A DNA stretch of 64,000 bases from Paenibacillus turpanensis (GCF_011421635.1 NZ_WTLI01000022.1:1-64000), one strand, 5' to 3'; shown: positions 26,270 through 35,932, counted from the stretch's first letter. Numbers and translations are program-made. Notes: generated by a model not told the origin, from the letters alone.

Positions 26270-27147
26270 AAATGATTCGTCTTGACAATGCTGCCTCCGC
26301 CCTTCCTTTGCGTGGATTTGTGCGGGTAAAGGGGATGCTGGATCAGCCGATGCTGATGCTTGGTTTAGGGATGATTTTGCTGATCGCAGGATTTTGTTTA
26401 GCGGGGCCTTATATCACGGGGAACGATCCGCTGACCGTGAACATGGCGGAACGCTTGCAGCCTCCGAGCTTGCAGTATCCCCTTGGGACGGATCACTTAG
26501 GACGGTGCATGTTTACAAGATTGGCCGAGGGGGCGAAGGTGACGCTCGGCATTACGGTGCTTGTTGTCATCACAGTGGCTGCGATCGGCATTCCACTCGG
26601 CTTATGGACAGGGTATGCGAGAGGCAGGCTTGATGCGTTGGTCATGCGCTTTCTGGATGGGATCATGGCTCTCCCTGAATTTATTTTAGCTATCTCGATT
26701 ACGGGGTTTCTTGGTCCGAATTTGTTTAATCTGATGATCGCGGTCGTTGCCGTGAAGTGGATCAGCTACGCAAGAATTACAAGAAGCATTGTGCTTTCCG
26801 AACGAGAGAAGGAGTACGTTCTTGCGGCAAAGGTAGGGGGCTGCAGCACGTGGAAAATACTGTACAGACATTTGCTGCCCCAGATCATTTCGCCTGTGCT
26901 CGTACTTGCATCCTTGGATATTGGAAAGGTCATTTTAGCGATATCGGCGTTGTCGTATTTAGGTCTTGGCGCACAGCCTCCCACACCGGAATGGGGAGCG
27001 ATGCTGAATGAAGGGAGAACCTATTTTCAATCGGCTCCGCAGCTGATGCTGCTGCCCGGAACGGCGATTTTAATTGTAGTTATGTCCTGTAATATGGTGA
27101 GCGACGGGTTAAGAGAGAGGCTGGATGTGAAAAACGGCAGCAGATAA
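26266..27147 (+). CDS. Nik/Opp-type ABC importer permease 2
   Basis: A 293-residue permease of the NikC/DppC family: the periplasmic start motif DPLTVNMAERLQPPSLQYPLGTDHLGR, the EAA loop YVLAAKVGGCSTWKILYRHLLPQI and the closing PTPEWGAMLNEGRTYF. It starts at GTG 26266 overlapping the previous TGA; ATG 26272 is the alternative start. It pairs with the preceding permease. Confidence 0.92.
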   Translation: MKMIRLDNAASALPLRGFVRVKGMLDQPMLMLGLGMILLIAGFCLAGPYITGNDPLTVNMAERLQPPSLQYPLGTDHLGRCMFTRLAEGAKVTLGITVLVVITVAAIGIPLGLWTGYARGRLDALVMRFLDGIMALPEFILAISITGFLGPNLFNLMIAVVAVKWISYARITRSIVLSEREKEYVLAAKVGGCSTWKILYRHLLPQIISPVLVLASLDIGKVILAISALSYLGLGAQPPTPEWGAMLNEGRTYFQSAPQLMLLPGTAILIVVMSCNMVSDGLRERLDVKNGSR

Positions 27148-27184
27148 GATACCAAAAGTGCCGAAGATGGCTGGGCTGCAGTGA

Positions 27185-28381
27185 TTGTACGAGACTATGC
27201 TGCTAATGAAAAATGGTTCCGGTCGAGCCGGATCAGGGAAGGGAAGTCGTATCGTGTATTCAAGTGTATCCCAGTACCAATCGATCGAGATGGCGCCTAA
27301 GTCAACGGAAACGGAGACGGAAACGGAAACGGAAACACCTGTTTTAGACATTCAGCAGCTGGAAATTTCTTCGGTAAACCGCAAGGGAGAAAAGCTGGAG
27401 CCGATCGTGCATGGAATTAGCTTATCGGTGAAATCGGGTACAATGACCGGCCTTGTCGGGGAAAGCGGCAGCGGGAAAACATTGACAACGCTGGCCATCC
27501 TAGGGCTGCTGCCCTCTTCGCTAAAGGTAACGGGCGGAACGATCAAGCTGAACGGCGAAGAGATTTCAAGCATGCCGGAACGAAAGCTGCGAGCGCTGCG
27601 CGGCAAGAAGATATCGTATTTATTTCAAAACTACCAGGGCAGCTTTAGCCCGTTTCGTTCGATCGGAAAGCAGTTAGTAGAGGCGCTTCGCTTTAGTTTG
27701 GGGATCGGGCCGACGGAGGCGAAGGCGGTCGTCTTCACATGGCTGGAACGGGTCCGTTTACCGGCGGAGCGTGTGTTTTCCAGTTGTTGTTTTCAGTTGA
27801 GCGGCGGGCAGCTGCAGCGGGTGGCTCTTGCGGCCGCGTTAATGGTAAAACCGAGCCTGATTATCGCGGACGAACCGACAACCGCTCTTGATGTATTATC
27901 GGGCGAGCAGGTGCTCGATCTGCTCTCTGAGTTGCAAAGGGAAACCGGCTGCGCCGTGCTTTTTATTTCGCATGATCTGGCCCATGTATTGAAACGGACC
28001 GATCGTGTCGCGGTAATGTACAAGGGCAGAATCGTGGAAATGGGGCCGACGTCCGCGCTTCCAAGTGCAGCAGGACATCCATACACGCAGCGGCTGCTGC
28101 AGGCAAGGCCTTCGTTAAGGGGGACAATTCCTGAGAGGCTTTCCGTGCTTGAAGCGGATGTTCGTGCGTTACCGGGCGGCAGCTTGAGCTTGCAGAATGG
28201 GTGTTCATTTGTTCCGTACTGCTCCTGCCGTACGCAGCACTGTGAACATACACCCGAATTACGAAATGAAGGCGCGCATGCCGTCGCATGTCATGAATGG
28301 CCGGTGAAGGAGGCGAAGCCGAATGCGGAAAGAACAGCCGCTTCTGCAGGTGAAGCAGCTCGAGAAGTCGTATACAGCTGA
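27185..28381 (+). CDS. Nik/Opp-type ABC importer ATPase 1
   Basis: The ABC domain has Walker A GESGSGKT, signature LSGGQLQRVALA, Walker B LIIADEPTTALD and the switch His in LFISHDLAHV. The NikD/OppD-type C-terminal extension carries a Cys cluster (CSFVPYCSCRTQHCEHT). The N-terminus is unusual: up to about 50 residues precede the ABC domain and include ETETETETET encoded by a hexanucleotide repeat. The true start is uncertain among TTG 27185, ATG 27197, ATG 27206, GTG near 27254 and ATG 27290; none has a strong ribosome site. It overlaps the next ATPase gene by 59 bases. Confidence 0.85.
   Translation: MYETMLLMKNGSGRAGSGKGSRIVYSSVSQYQSIEMAPKSTETETETETETPVLDIQQLEISSVNRKGEKLEPIVHGISLSVKSGTMTGLVGESGSGKTLTTLAILGLLPSSLKVTGGTIKLNGEEISSMPERKLRALRGKKISYLFQNYQGSFSPFRSIGKQLVEALRFSLGIGPTEAKAVVFTWLERVRLPAERVFSSCCFQLSGGQLQRVALAAALMVKPSLIIADEPTTALDVLSGEQVLDLLSELQRETGCAVLFISHDLAHVLKRTDRVAVMYKGRIVEMGPTSALPSAAGHPYTQRLLQARPSLRGTIPERLSVLEADVRALPGGSLSLQNGCSFVPYCSCRTQHCEHTPELRNEGAHAVACHEWPVKEAKPNAERTAASAGEAAREVVYS
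27305..27334 (+). repeat. hexanucleotide tandem repeat ACGGAR
   Basis: Five consecutive 6-bp units (ACGGAA, ACGGAG, ACGGAA, ACGGAA, ACGGAA) encode alternating Thr-Glu near the start of the ATPase gene. Changes in copy number would keep the frame. Confidence 0.85.
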
Positions 28382-29105
28382 GGCGAAGGCGCTTACCGGT
28401 CTCTCCCTAGAAGTTGCCGAAGGGGAGTGCCTTGGCGTTGTGGGCGAGAGCGGAAGCGGCAAGAGCACGCTTGGCAAACTCATTCTCGGCTTGGAAAAGC
28501 CGGATGCGGGCGAAATATGGCTGGGCGGAGTCCGTTATGATCAGCTTCGCGGCAGGGCGATGCGGGAAGCGAGGAAACATATTCAGGTCGTATTTCAAGA
28601 TCCGTCTGCATCGCTTAACCCGAAGCTGCCGATTTGGAAAACCGTTATCGAGCCTCTGGAAAATTACCCGGAGGTGAAGCCCTCCTTTCTTGCGGGAGCT
28701 GCGCTTACCAAGAAGGAGACAGCCGCCGTTTTGCTGCGAATGGTCGGCTTAAGCGAGGAGCTGCTGGAACGGTATCCGCATCAGCTGAGCGGAGGGCAAA
28801 AGCAGCGTGTTGCCATCGCCCGCGGCATCAGCCTGCATCCGCGGCTTCTCGTTTGCGATGAGCCGACCTCGAGCCTGGACGTTTCCGTGCAGGCGCAAAT
28901 TTTAAATTTGCTGAAGGAATTGAAGGAATCGTATGGCATCGCCTACCTTTTTATCTCGCATGATCTGGCGGCGGTCCGTTTCCTGAGCGACCGGATGATT
29001 GTCCTAAAGGACGGGGAGCTGGTCGATCATTTTCCTGCGGATGCGCTTTTTGAAGAAGAGCGTCATCCCTACACGAAAATGCTGGTCGATGCGGCAGCAG
29101 GCTAA
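28323..29105 (+). CDS. Nik/Opp-type ABC importer ATPase 2
   Basis: A 260-residue NikE/OppF-type ATPase: Walker A GESGSGKS, Q-loop VFQDPSASLNPKLP, signature LSGGQKQRVAIARG, Walker B LLVCDEPTSSLDV and His switch LFISHDLAAVRF. Its start lies inside the preceding ATPase gene, behind AAGGAGG. It completes the five-gene importer and is followed by a terminator about 50 bp downstream. Confidence 0.92.
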   Translation: MRKEQPLLQVKQLEKSYTAEAKALTGLSLEVAEGECLGVVGESGSGKSTLGKLILGLEKPDAGEIWLGGVRYDQLRGRAMREARKHIQVVFQDPSASLNPKLPIWKTVIEPLENYPEVKPSFLAGAALTKKETAAVLLRMVGLSEELLERYPHQLSGGQKQRVAIARGISLHPRLLVCDEPTSSLDVSVQAQILNLLKELKESYGIAYLFISHDLAAVRFLSDRMIVLKDGELVDHFPADALFEEERHPYTKMLVDAAAG

Positions 29106-29155
29106 GACGGGGTTGGAATGTTTTGATGATGTGTTCATATAAGCAATTCGATAGA

Positions 29156-29188
29156 GGATATTCGCATAGATAGCGAAGTCCTTTTTTT
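29156..29188 (+). terminator. terminator of the metal importer operon
   Basis: GGATATTCGC pairs with GCGAAGTCC (small internal loop) around ATAGATA, followed by seven Ts. Confidence 0.75.
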
Positions 29189-29214
29189 GTTTCCCTTTGA
29201 TTGTGGGAAATATG

Positions 29215-29293
29215 CTTTGTTTTTGTTTGAAAAAACCGTATTCAAAGATAAACAAACATGTTATAGTGAAATCAAACAAAAACAAAAACAAAG
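29215..29293. promoter_or_regulatory. inverted repeat flanking the presumed rhamnose promoter
   Basis: CTTTGTTTTTGTTTGA (29215-29230) and TCAAACAAAAACAAA (from 29272) are inverted repeats of at least 15 bp, 41 bp apart. Between them lie TTCAAA (29241) and TATAGT (29262), with a short 15-bp spacing. The layout suits a DeoR-type repressor binding both sides of a promoter, so RhaR is the obvious candidate. The low-complexity A/C composition weakens the call. Confidence 0.4.
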
Positions 29294-29316
29294 AAATGCA
29301 AACGGAGGGCGAAACA

Positions 29317-31386
29317 ATGGTTCAAAGCTTATGGGATCAATCGAAGGCATCACAGCTGCAAAACGGGTTGGAGGAGCTGGTTTACCGCTCGAATCTGATC
29401 GGTTCTGACCGCAGAGTGTGCAACTGGGGCGGTGGCAACACGTCAAGCAAAACGACGGTAACCGACTTCCGCGGCCGTGAGGTGGAAGTGATGTACGTGA
29501 AGGGCAGCGGCTCCGACCTGGCCACGATGAAGGCGGGCAATTTCACGGGCCTGCGAATGGAAGACATTCGCCCGCTGTTCGAGCGCGAATCGATGAGCGA
29601 CGAAGAAATGGTGGCTTACCTGGGCCACTGCATGATCGACGCGAAGCACCCGCGAGCTTCGATTGAAACGCTGCTCCACGCATTTTTGCCGTTTAAGCAT
29701 GTCGATCATACACATCCGGATGCGATTATCAGCTTATGCTGTGCACATAACGGGAAAGAAATTGCCAAAGAAATTTTCGGGGACCGTTTTGTTTGGGTGC
29801 CTTACGTGCGTCCGGGCTTTACCCTGTCCAAGATGATTGCAGAGGGCGTGCTGGCGAACCCGAAGGCAGAGCTGGTGCTGATGGAGAAGCACGGTCTTGT
29901 CACGTGGGGAGAAACCTCGGCGGATTGCTATGCCAAGACGATTGCGATTATTAATGAAGCCGAAGCTTATATTGAAGCGCGTGTAAACGAAGAGTCTTTG
30001 TTCGGCGGAGTGAAATATGCAGCGCTGCCGGCGGAAGTACGCCGCAGTATTGCCGCTGAAGTGATGCCGGCGGTTCGCGGTGCGGTCAGCGATGCGAAAA
30101 AAATGATGCTTACCTTCGATGACGAAGCGGATGTGCTGCAGTTTGTCGGCGGACGTGAAGCGGCACAGCTTTCGCAAATCGGCGCAGCTTGCCCGGATCA
30201 TCTCGTGCATACGAAGGTTGTTCCCCTGTACATTGATTGGGAGCCGAACGCAGAAGATGTGGATGGCTTGAAAGCGAAGCTGAAGGAAGGCATCGCAAGC
30301 TATAAAGAGCAGTACAAGGCTTACTTCGAGCGGAACAAAAATGAAGGCGACGTCATGTTCGAAGCGGCGCCGCGCGTCATCCTCATTCCGGGCGTAGGCA
30401 TGATCAACACCGGCAAAAGCTGGGCGATGTCCAAGGTCAGCGGGGCATTGTATCATCGTGCGATTGCCGTAATGAGAGGCTCGACAACGCTGGGGCAGTT
30501 CGTTTCTCTAAGCGAAAATGAATCGTATAACGTCGAGTATTGGCCGCTCGAGCTGTATAAGCTGACGCTGGCTCCGCAGGAAGCCGAGTTTTCGCGCAAA
30601 ATTGCGTTCATTACCGGCGGTGCTGGCGGAATCGGCAGCGAAACGGCACGCCGTCTCGTTTCCGAGGGTGCGCATGTCGTACTGGCGGATTTGAATCTTG
30701 AAGGCGCGCAAAAGGTTGCGGCGGAAATCAACGAAAAGTATGGCGAAAATCGTGCAATAGCGGTAAAAATGGACGTGACAAAGGAAGATGAGGTTGCTGC
30801 TGCGTACGCAGAAACAGCTCTTGTCTATGGCGGCATCGATATCCTGGTTAACAATGCAGGCCTTGCAACCTCCAGCCCGTTCGATGAAACGTCCCTGAAA
30901 GAATGGAATTTGAATATGAACGTGCTCGGCACAGGATATTTCCTCGTTGCCCGCGAAGCTTTTAAGATGATGAAAACACAGGGCATCGGCGGCAACATGG
31001 TATTCATCGGCTCGAAGAACTCCGTATACGCCGGTAAAAACGCGAGTGCTTACAGTGCGGCGAAGGCGCTGGAGGCGCATCTGGCACGCTGCATCGCGGC
31101 AGAGGGCGGAGAGTTCGGCATTCGTGTGAACACGGTATTGCCGGATGCGATTTTGCAGGGTTCGGCCATTTGGAACTCCAGCTGGCGTAATGAGCGTGCG
31201 GCGGCATACGGCATTGAGCCGGATCAATTGGAGGAGTACTACCGCAAGCGCACGACGCTGCTCGTGAACATTTATCCGAAGGATATCGCGGAAGGAATTG
31301 CCTTCTTTGCTTCCTCGAAAGCGGAGAAGACGACAGGCTGCATGCTGACGATCGATGGCGGCGTCCCGGCAGCATTTACACGCTAA
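29317..31386 (+). CDS. rhaEW: bifunctional rhamnulose-1-phosphate aldolase / lactaldehyde dehydrogenase
   Basis: A 689-residue fusion. Residues 1-400 are a class II aldolase with the zinc His pair in FKHVDHTHPDAI and the later HGLVTWGE. Residues about 425-689 are a short-chain dehydrogenase: the NAD site ITGGAGGIGSETARRL, the NNAG motif and the catalytic YSAAK (Tyr-x3-Lys). The aldolase splits L-rhamnulose-1-phosphate to DHAP and L-lactaldehyde; the dehydrogenase oxidises the aldehyde to L-lactate (the RhaEW/YuxG type of Bacillales). The start is ATG 29317 with GGAGGGCG upstream; the open frame extends further only in AT-rich sequence. It is the first gene of the rha operon. Confidence 0.93.
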   Translation: MVQSLWDQSKASQLQNGLEELVYRSNLIGSDRRVCNWGGGNTSSKTTVTDFRGREVEVMYVKGSGSDLATMKAGNFTGLRMEDIRPLFERESMSDEEMVAYLGHCMIDAKHPRASIETLLHAFLPFKHVDHTHPDAIISLCCAHNGKEIAKEIFGDRFVWVPYVRPGFTLSKMIAEGVLANPKAELVLMEKHGLVTWGETSADCYAKTIAIINEAEAYIEARVNEESLFGGVKYAALPAEVRRSIAAEVMPAVRGAVSDAKKMMLTFDDEADVLQFVGGREAAQLSQIGAACPDHLVHTKVVPLYIDWEPNAEDVDGLKAKLKEGIASYKEQYKAYFERNKNEGDVMFEAAPRVILIPGVGMINTGKSWAMSKVSGALYHRAIAVMRGSTTLGQFVSLSENESYNVEYWPLELYKLTLAPQEAEFSRKIAFITGGAGGIGSETARRLVSEGAHVVLADLNLEGAQKVAAEINEKYGENRAIAVKMDVTKEDEVAAAYAETALVYGGIDILVNNAGLATSSPFDETSLKEWNLNMNVLGTGYFLVAREAFKMMKTQGIGGNMVFIGSKNSVYAGKNASAYSAAKALEAHLARCIAAEGGEFGIRVNTVLPDAILQGSAIWNSSWRNERAAAYGIEPDQLEEYYRKRTTLLVNIYPKDIAEGIAFFASSKAEKTTGCMLTIDGGVPAAFTR

Positions 31387-31479
31387 GAGGAGCCGGGACA
31401 TATAGGCTGTGTTCGCCATTCCGCGGAAGCTGCGCGGCTGCGATGATAGGTTAACTTTCCATATTAGGAGGAGCACCGA

Positions 31480-32742
31480 ATGGAACAGCATATCGAAAGA
31501 AGCTACGAGGAAGCAAAGAAGCTGTATGCCCAGCATGGCATTGATGTCGATCAAGCGCTGGCACAGCTTGAGAAAATTAAAATTTCCATGCATTGCTGGC
31601 AGGGCGATGATGTTCGCGGCTTTTTATTCCGCGAACAGCAGCTCAGCGGCGGGATTTCGGTCACCGGGAACTACCCGGGGGCCGCTCGCACGCCGGAGGA
31701 GCTGCGCTCCGATTTAGAGAAAGCGTTTTCTTTGATCCCGGGTAAGCATAAGGTGAACCTGCATGCGATTTATGCGGATACGGACGAAAAGGTGGACTTG
31801 GATCAGCTGGAGCCGAAGCATTTTCAGAAATGGGTCGATTGGGCAAAGCAGCAGGGGCTCGGGCTTGATTTCAACCCGACCTGCTTCTCCCATGAGAAAT
31901 CGAAGGATGGCTTTACGCTCAGTCATCCCGACCCGGAAATTCGCGGGTTCTGGATTAACCACTGCAAGGCGTCCCGCAAAATCGGCGCGCACTTTGGCGA
32001 GCAGCTCGGCCAAACCTGCGTGACGAACGTCTGGATTCCGGACGGCTACAAAGACGTTCCGGCAGACCGTCTGGCACCGCGGCAGCGCCTGAAGGCTGCG
32101 CTTGACGAGGTGTTCGCCGAGGAGCTGAATCCGCAGCATAATCTCGACGCGGTGGAGAGCAAGCTGTTTGGCCTTGGCTCCGAGGCTTATGTTGTGGGCT
32201 CCCACGAATTTTATATGGGGTATGGCATTCAAAATAATAAGCTGATTTGCTTGGACGCCGGTCACTTCCATCCGACGGAGGTCATTTCCAATAAGCTGTC
32301 GGCCTTATCGCTGTTTACGAACGGAATTTTACTGCATGTCAGCCGTCCGATGCGCTGGGACAGCGACCATGTCGTGGTCATGGACGACGAGCTGTTGGAT
32401 ATCGGTCGCGAGCTGGTGCGCGGCGACCTGCTGGGGAAAACGCATATCGGGCTCGATTTCTTCGATGCGAGCATTAACCGTGTCGCGGCTTGGGTGATCG
32501 GCACGCGCAATACGATTAAAGCGCTGCTGCGCGCCATGCTGGAGCCGGTGGACGCGCTGAAGAAGGCGGAGCTGGCTGGCGACTATACGACGCGTCTGGC
32601 GCTGACGGAAGAATTTAAATCCTACCCGTTCGGCGCGGTATGGGATTATTACTGCGCGAAGCAGGGCGTGCCGGTGCGCGAGCAGTGGCTCGTCGAGGTG
32701 AAGGCTTATGAGCAGGAAGTACTGCTGAAGCGAAATTCGTAA
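31480..32742 (+). CDS. rhaA: L-rhamnose isomerase
   Basis: A 420-residue enzyme that converts L-rhamnose to L-rhamnulose. Recognised by [18 protein letters not shown]-like sequence near the start, the metal-binding stretch [23 protein letters not shown], and [13 protein letters not shown] with VVVMDDEL further on. It is full length and cytoplasmic. AGGAGGAG lies 7 bases before the ATG. It follows the aldolase/dehydrogenase gene by 93 bp and precedes rhamnulokinase. Confidence 0.95.
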   Translation: MEQHIERSYEEAKKLYAQHGIDVDQALAQLEKIKISMHCWQGDDVRGFLFREQQLSGGISVTGNYPGAARTPEELRSDLEKAFSLIPGKHKVNLHAIYADTDEKVDLDQLEPKHFQKWVDWAKQQGLGLDFNPTCFSHEKSKDGFTLSHPDPEIRGFWINHCKASRKIGAHFGEQLGQTCVTNVWIPDGYKDVPADRLAPRQRLKAALDEVFAEELNPQHNLDAVESKLFGLGSEAYVVGSHEFYMGYGIQNNKLICLDAGHFHPTEVISNKLSALSLFTNGILLHVSRPMRWDSDHVVVMDDELLDIGRELVRGDLLGKTHIGLDFFDASINRVAAWVIGTRNTIKALLRAMLEPVDALKKAELAGDYTTRLALTEEFKSYPFGAVWDYYCAKQGVPVREQWLVEVKAYEQEVLLKRNS

Positions 32743-32782
32743 GCTCGTGCACGTCAGTATAACGATAAGGTGGTGAACGCGG

Positions 32783-34252
32783 GTGGCCATTCTCGCGTAT
32801 GACTTAGGGGCGAGCAGCGGCCGTGCGATTCTCGGCCGGCTGACGAGCCGCAAGATGGAAGTGGAGGAGCTTCACCGCTTTCCGAATGATCCGGTGCAGG
32901 CCGGAGACAGGCTGCATTGGGATATCCTTCGGCTGCACCATGAGATCAAGCAGGGGCTGCTGAAGGCAAAGCATCAGGGCTTGAGTCTGGAAAGCATCGG
33001 CATCGACACGTGGGCCGTCGATTTCGGATTTATCGGCGGGAACGGCGAGCTGCTCGGCAACCCGTATCATTACCGCGACAACCATACCGACGGCATGATG
33101 GAGCGGTTATTCGAAGAAATGGCGCCGGCCGATATTTTCGAGCGCACCGGCATTCAATTTTTGCCTTTTAATACGATATTTCAGCTGTATGCGCTGCGGC
33201 AGGCCGATTCGCCGCTGCTTCGCGAGGCGAAGCATTTTCTCATGATCCCGGATCTGCTGCGTTATTTCTTAACGGGGGAAATGTGGAACGAGTTTTCCAA
33301 CGCAACGACGACACAGCTTTACAACCCGGTTCAGGGAAAATGGGATTCGGTCCTGCTGCAAAAGCTTCAGCTGCCGCAGGAGCTGTTCGGCACGGTGCTG
33401 CAGCCGGGCAGTGCTGCGGGGCAGCTGCGGCCATCCGTATGCAGCGAGCTGGGCATCGGCAGCGTGCCGGTGGTCGCCGTCGCGGAGCATGACACGGGCT
33501 CGGCGGTAGCCGCCGTTCCGGCGACGGAGCGCTCGTTCGCTTACCTCAGCTGCGGTACGTGGTCGCTGATGGGGACGGAAACCGATCAGCCGGTGATAAA
33601 TGAAGCGGCGCGGCAGTACAATTTTACGAATGAAGGCGGCGTGTTCGGCACGTACCGACTGCTGAAAAATATTATGGGGCTGTGGATCTTGCAGGAGGCG
33701 CGGCGGGAATGGGAGCGCGCAGGTCAGGCCTACAGTTTCCCTGAGCTGGTCGCGAAGGCGGAAGCGGCGCAACCGTTCGGTACCTTCATCGATCCGGACG
33801 ATGTAAGCTTCCTGCCTCCGGGCGATATGCCGTCGCGCATTCGCGATTACGCGCTGCGCACCGGGCAGCGGCCGCCGCAGGACGTGGGCGAAACGGTTCG
33901 CTGTATTCTCGAGAGCCTTGCTATGAAATATCGCCGTGTGCTGGAAATGACGGAAGAGCTGTCGGGGCAAGCCTTCGGCGGACTGCATATGGTTGGCGGC
34001 GGAATTCACAATACGCTGCTCTGCCAATGGACCGCGAACGCCATCGGCAAACCGGTTTGGGCGGGTCCGGCAGAAGGCAGTGCCATCGGCAACCTGGCGG
34101 TGCAGTGGATCGCCCAAGGCGAGCTCTCCGATATTTGGGAAGCGCGCAGGGTCATCCGCGACTCGTTCCCGGTAGCGGAATACGAGCCGCAGCATGGATC
34201 CGATTGGGCCGAGGCTTACGGCCGCTTTTGCCGGGTAACCGGATTGAAATAG
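32783..34252 (+). CDS. rhaB: rhamnulokinase
   Basis: A 489-residue FGGY-type sugar kinase that phosphorylates L-rhamnulose. It has the N-terminal phosphate loop AYDLGASSGRAIL, the sugar-binding stretch GIDTWAVDFGFIG, AVAEHDTGSAVAA, the cap motif YLSCGTWSLMG and HMVGGGIHNTLLCQWTANA near the C-terminus. The GTG start at 32783 has AAGGTGGTG about 8 bases upstream. With RhaA and RhaEW it completes the pathway from rhamnose to DHAP and L-lactate. Confidence 0.95.
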   Translation: MAILAYDLGASSGRAILGRLTSRKMEVEELHRFPNDPVQAGDRLHWDILRLHHEIKQGLLKAKHQGLSLESIGIDTWAVDFGFIGGNGELLGNPYHYRDNHTDGMMERLFEEMAPADIFERTGIQFLPFNTIFQLYALRQADSPLLREAKHFLMIPDLLRYFLTGEMWNEFSNATTTQLYNPVQGKWDSVLLQKLQLPQELFGTVLQPGSAAGQLRPSVCSELGIGSVPVVAVAEHDTGSAVAAVPATERSFAYLSCGTWSLMGTETDQPVINEAARQYNFTNEGGVFGTYRLLKNIMGLWILQEARREWERAGQAYSFPELVAKAEAAQPFGTFIDPDDVSFLPPGDMPSRIRDYALRTGQRPPQDVGETVRCILESLAMKYRRVLEMTEELSGQAFGGLHMVGGGIHNTLLCQWTANAIGKPVWAGPAEGSAIGNLAVQWIAQGELSDIWEARRVIRDSFPVAEYEPQHGSDWAEAYGRFCRVTGLK

Positions 34253-34272
34253 GAGGAAGAGAGGGTGCTTCG

Positions 34273-35037
34273 ATGCTGGTCGCAGAACGCTACGAAAAAA
34301 TTGTGCAGCTCGTGAACGAACGCGGAAGCATCCGGGTTTCGGAGCTCAGCGAGCTGTGCCAAGTGACGGAGGAGACGATCCGCCGGGACTTGGACCGGCT
34401 GGAGCAGGCGGGAAGGCTGCGCCGGTCGCATGGCGGAGCCGTCAGTGTGAAGGATGCCGATGCACAGCCGGAGATTCCTTATTCCGAGCGGGAAATTGCC
34501 AACGCGGAGGAGAAGAAGCGGATTGCCGAAGAAGCCGTTCAGCTGATCCGGCCCAATGACCGAATCGTGCTGGACGCAAGCTCGACCGCCTGGTACATGG
34601 CGAAAATCGTACCGGATCTCCCCATCACCGTGCTGACGAATTCCATTAAAGTAGCGACGGAGCTCAGCACCAAGGATAAAATTGAGGTGATTGCGATCGG
34701 CGGGCTGCTGGCTGCGCGCTCGCTCTCCTTTGTCGGTCCTTTGGCCGAGCGCTCCCTGGATGTGTACCACGTCGATAAAGCGTTTGTCTCCTGCAAAGGC
34801 GTTCATATGGAGCGGGGAATCAGCGAGTCGAATGAGCTGCAGGCACGTGTAAAGCAGAAAATGGTGTCGATCGCTGATGAGGTTGTGCTGTTAGCCGACT
34901 CCACCAAGTTCGGCTTGAAGGCTTTCGCACATGTGGCCGATTTGGCGGATGTCGATACGATGGTGACGGACCGCGGCGCTGCCGAGGAAACGATGGAATG
35001 GTTTCGCAGCCAAGGCATGCGCGTTCTTATCGTTTGA
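34273..35037 (+). CDS. rhaR: DeoR-family regulator of rhamnose genes
   Basis: A 254-residue DeoR repressor: an N-terminal helix-turn-helix (RYEKIVQLVNERGSIRVSELSELCQVTEETIRRDLDRLEQAGRLRRSHGGAV) and a C-terminal sugar-phosphate sensing domain (RIVLDASSTAWYMAK, VLTNSIKVATEL, AIGGLL). The start ATG 34273 has GAGAGGG 7 bases upstream; the longer frame overlaps rhaB. Last gene of the rha operon, 20 bp after rhaB. The likely inducer is a rhamnose phosphate intermediate, by analogy with Bacillus RhaR. Confidence 0.9.
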   Translation: MLVAERYEKIVQLVNERGSIRVSELSELCQVTEETIRRDLDRLEQAGRLRRSHGGAVSVKDADAQPEIPYSEREIANAEEKKRIAEEAVQLIRPNDRIVLDASSTAWYMAKIVPDLPITVLTNSIKVATELSTKDKIEVIAIGGLLAARSLSFVGPLAERSLDVYHVDKAFVSCKGVHMERGISESNELQARVKQKMVSIADEVVLLADSTKFGLKAFAHVADLADVDTMVTDRGAAEETMEWFRSQGMRVLIV

Positions 35038-35151
35038 AGGACCGCAGCCCGCTTGCGAGTAATACTCCTTGGGAAGCTGGCTGTTTTCAAAGCATATTTT
35101 ATTGCGATCCCTTACGATATCGAAATGTAGGGGCCGCTTTTTAACTAAACC

Positions 35152-35160
35152 TGTCTGACA
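35152..35160. promoter_or_regulatory. possible FadR/GntR-type operator upstream of lutA
   Basis: TGTCTGACA is a 9-bp palindrome about 45 bp before lutA, similar in form to FadR-subfamily GntR operators. It could serve the lut regulator encoded at the end of the cluster. It is short, so support is weak. Confidence 0.25.
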
Positions 35161-35203
35161 ACCTGATGAATAACAGTTCCGTGACGAAAAATGAGGTGCT
35201 GCG

Positions 35204-35932
35204 ATGAAGGTATCATTGTTTATTACTTGTTTAAGCGACGCCGTGTACCCGAGAGTCGGGGAAGCCATGGTCCGGCTGCTGGCAAGATACGGTGTCAAGC
35301 TGGATTTCCCGGATGTTCAGACCTGCTGCGGTCAGCCGGCGTTTAACAGCGGCTATTGGCAGGAAGCGCGGACGGCGGCCCTGACCATTCTCGAGGCTTT
35401 TGAGGACAGCGATTTTGTCATCTCTCCCTCTGGCTCTTGCGCGTACATGATTCATCACTACGGCGATTTGTTTAAGGATGATCCGGTCATGCTGGCGAAA
35501 GCAGAGCGGCTGAAGCAAAAAACGTATGAATTTACTCAATTTGTCGTAGAAGTGCTGGGCGTTACCGATCTTGGCGCCGAGTTTCCTCATAAGGTTACGT
35601 ACCATCCTTCCTGCCACGGCAGCCGCTTGCTTGGAGTGAAAAGCGAGCCGATGGAGCTGCTGAGCCGCGTTAAGGGCTTGGAGCTTGTGCCGCTGCCGTT
35701 TGCCGAGGACTGCTGCGGCTTTGGCGGTACGTTTGCGGTGAAAATGTCCGATATTTCCGGAGCCATGGTTACGGAGAAGGTGGATCATGTAAAAGAAACG
35801 GAGGCTGAGGTGCTGGTCGGGCTCGACATGGGCTGTCTGATGAACATCGCCGGGAACATGCGTTATCGCGGCGAACGGGTCCGGGTGATGCATTTGGCCG
35901 AGCTGCTGTACGAAGGGGTGAAGCAGGCATGA
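35204..35932 (+). CDS. lutA: L-lactate oxidation iron-sulfur protein LutA
   Basis: A 242-residue protein with two cysteine-rich CCG domains (VQTCCGQPAFNSGYW and AEDCCGFGGTFAVK) and a conserved VTYHPSCHGSR between them. With LutB and LutC it oxidises L-lactate to pyruvate. GAGGTG lies upstream of the ATG, and its stop overlaps lutB by 4 bases. It sits directly after the rha operon, whose end product is L-lactate. Confidence 0.95.
   Translation: MKVSLFITCLSDAVYPRVGEAMVRLLARYGVKLDFPDVQTCCGQPAFNSGYWQEARTAALTILEAFEDSDFVISPSGSCAYMIHHYGDLFKDDPVMLAKAERLKQKTYEFTQFVVEVLGVTDLGAEFPHKVTYHPSCHGSRLLGVKSEPMELLSRVKGLELVPLPFAEDCCGFGGTFAVKMSDISGAMVTEKVDHVKETEAEVLVGLDMGCLMNIAGNMRYRGERVRVMHLAELLYEGVKQA

Noticed and set aside
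30508-31593. 361-residue minus-strand frame opposite rhaEW
   Set aside because: Antisense to the highly conserved dehydrogenase domain and the rhaA start; no ribosome site or recognisable motif.
33269-34195. 308-residue minus-strand frame opposite rhaB
   Set aside because: Arg/Ala/His-rich antisense artefact of a GC-rich gene; rhaB is clear on the other strand.
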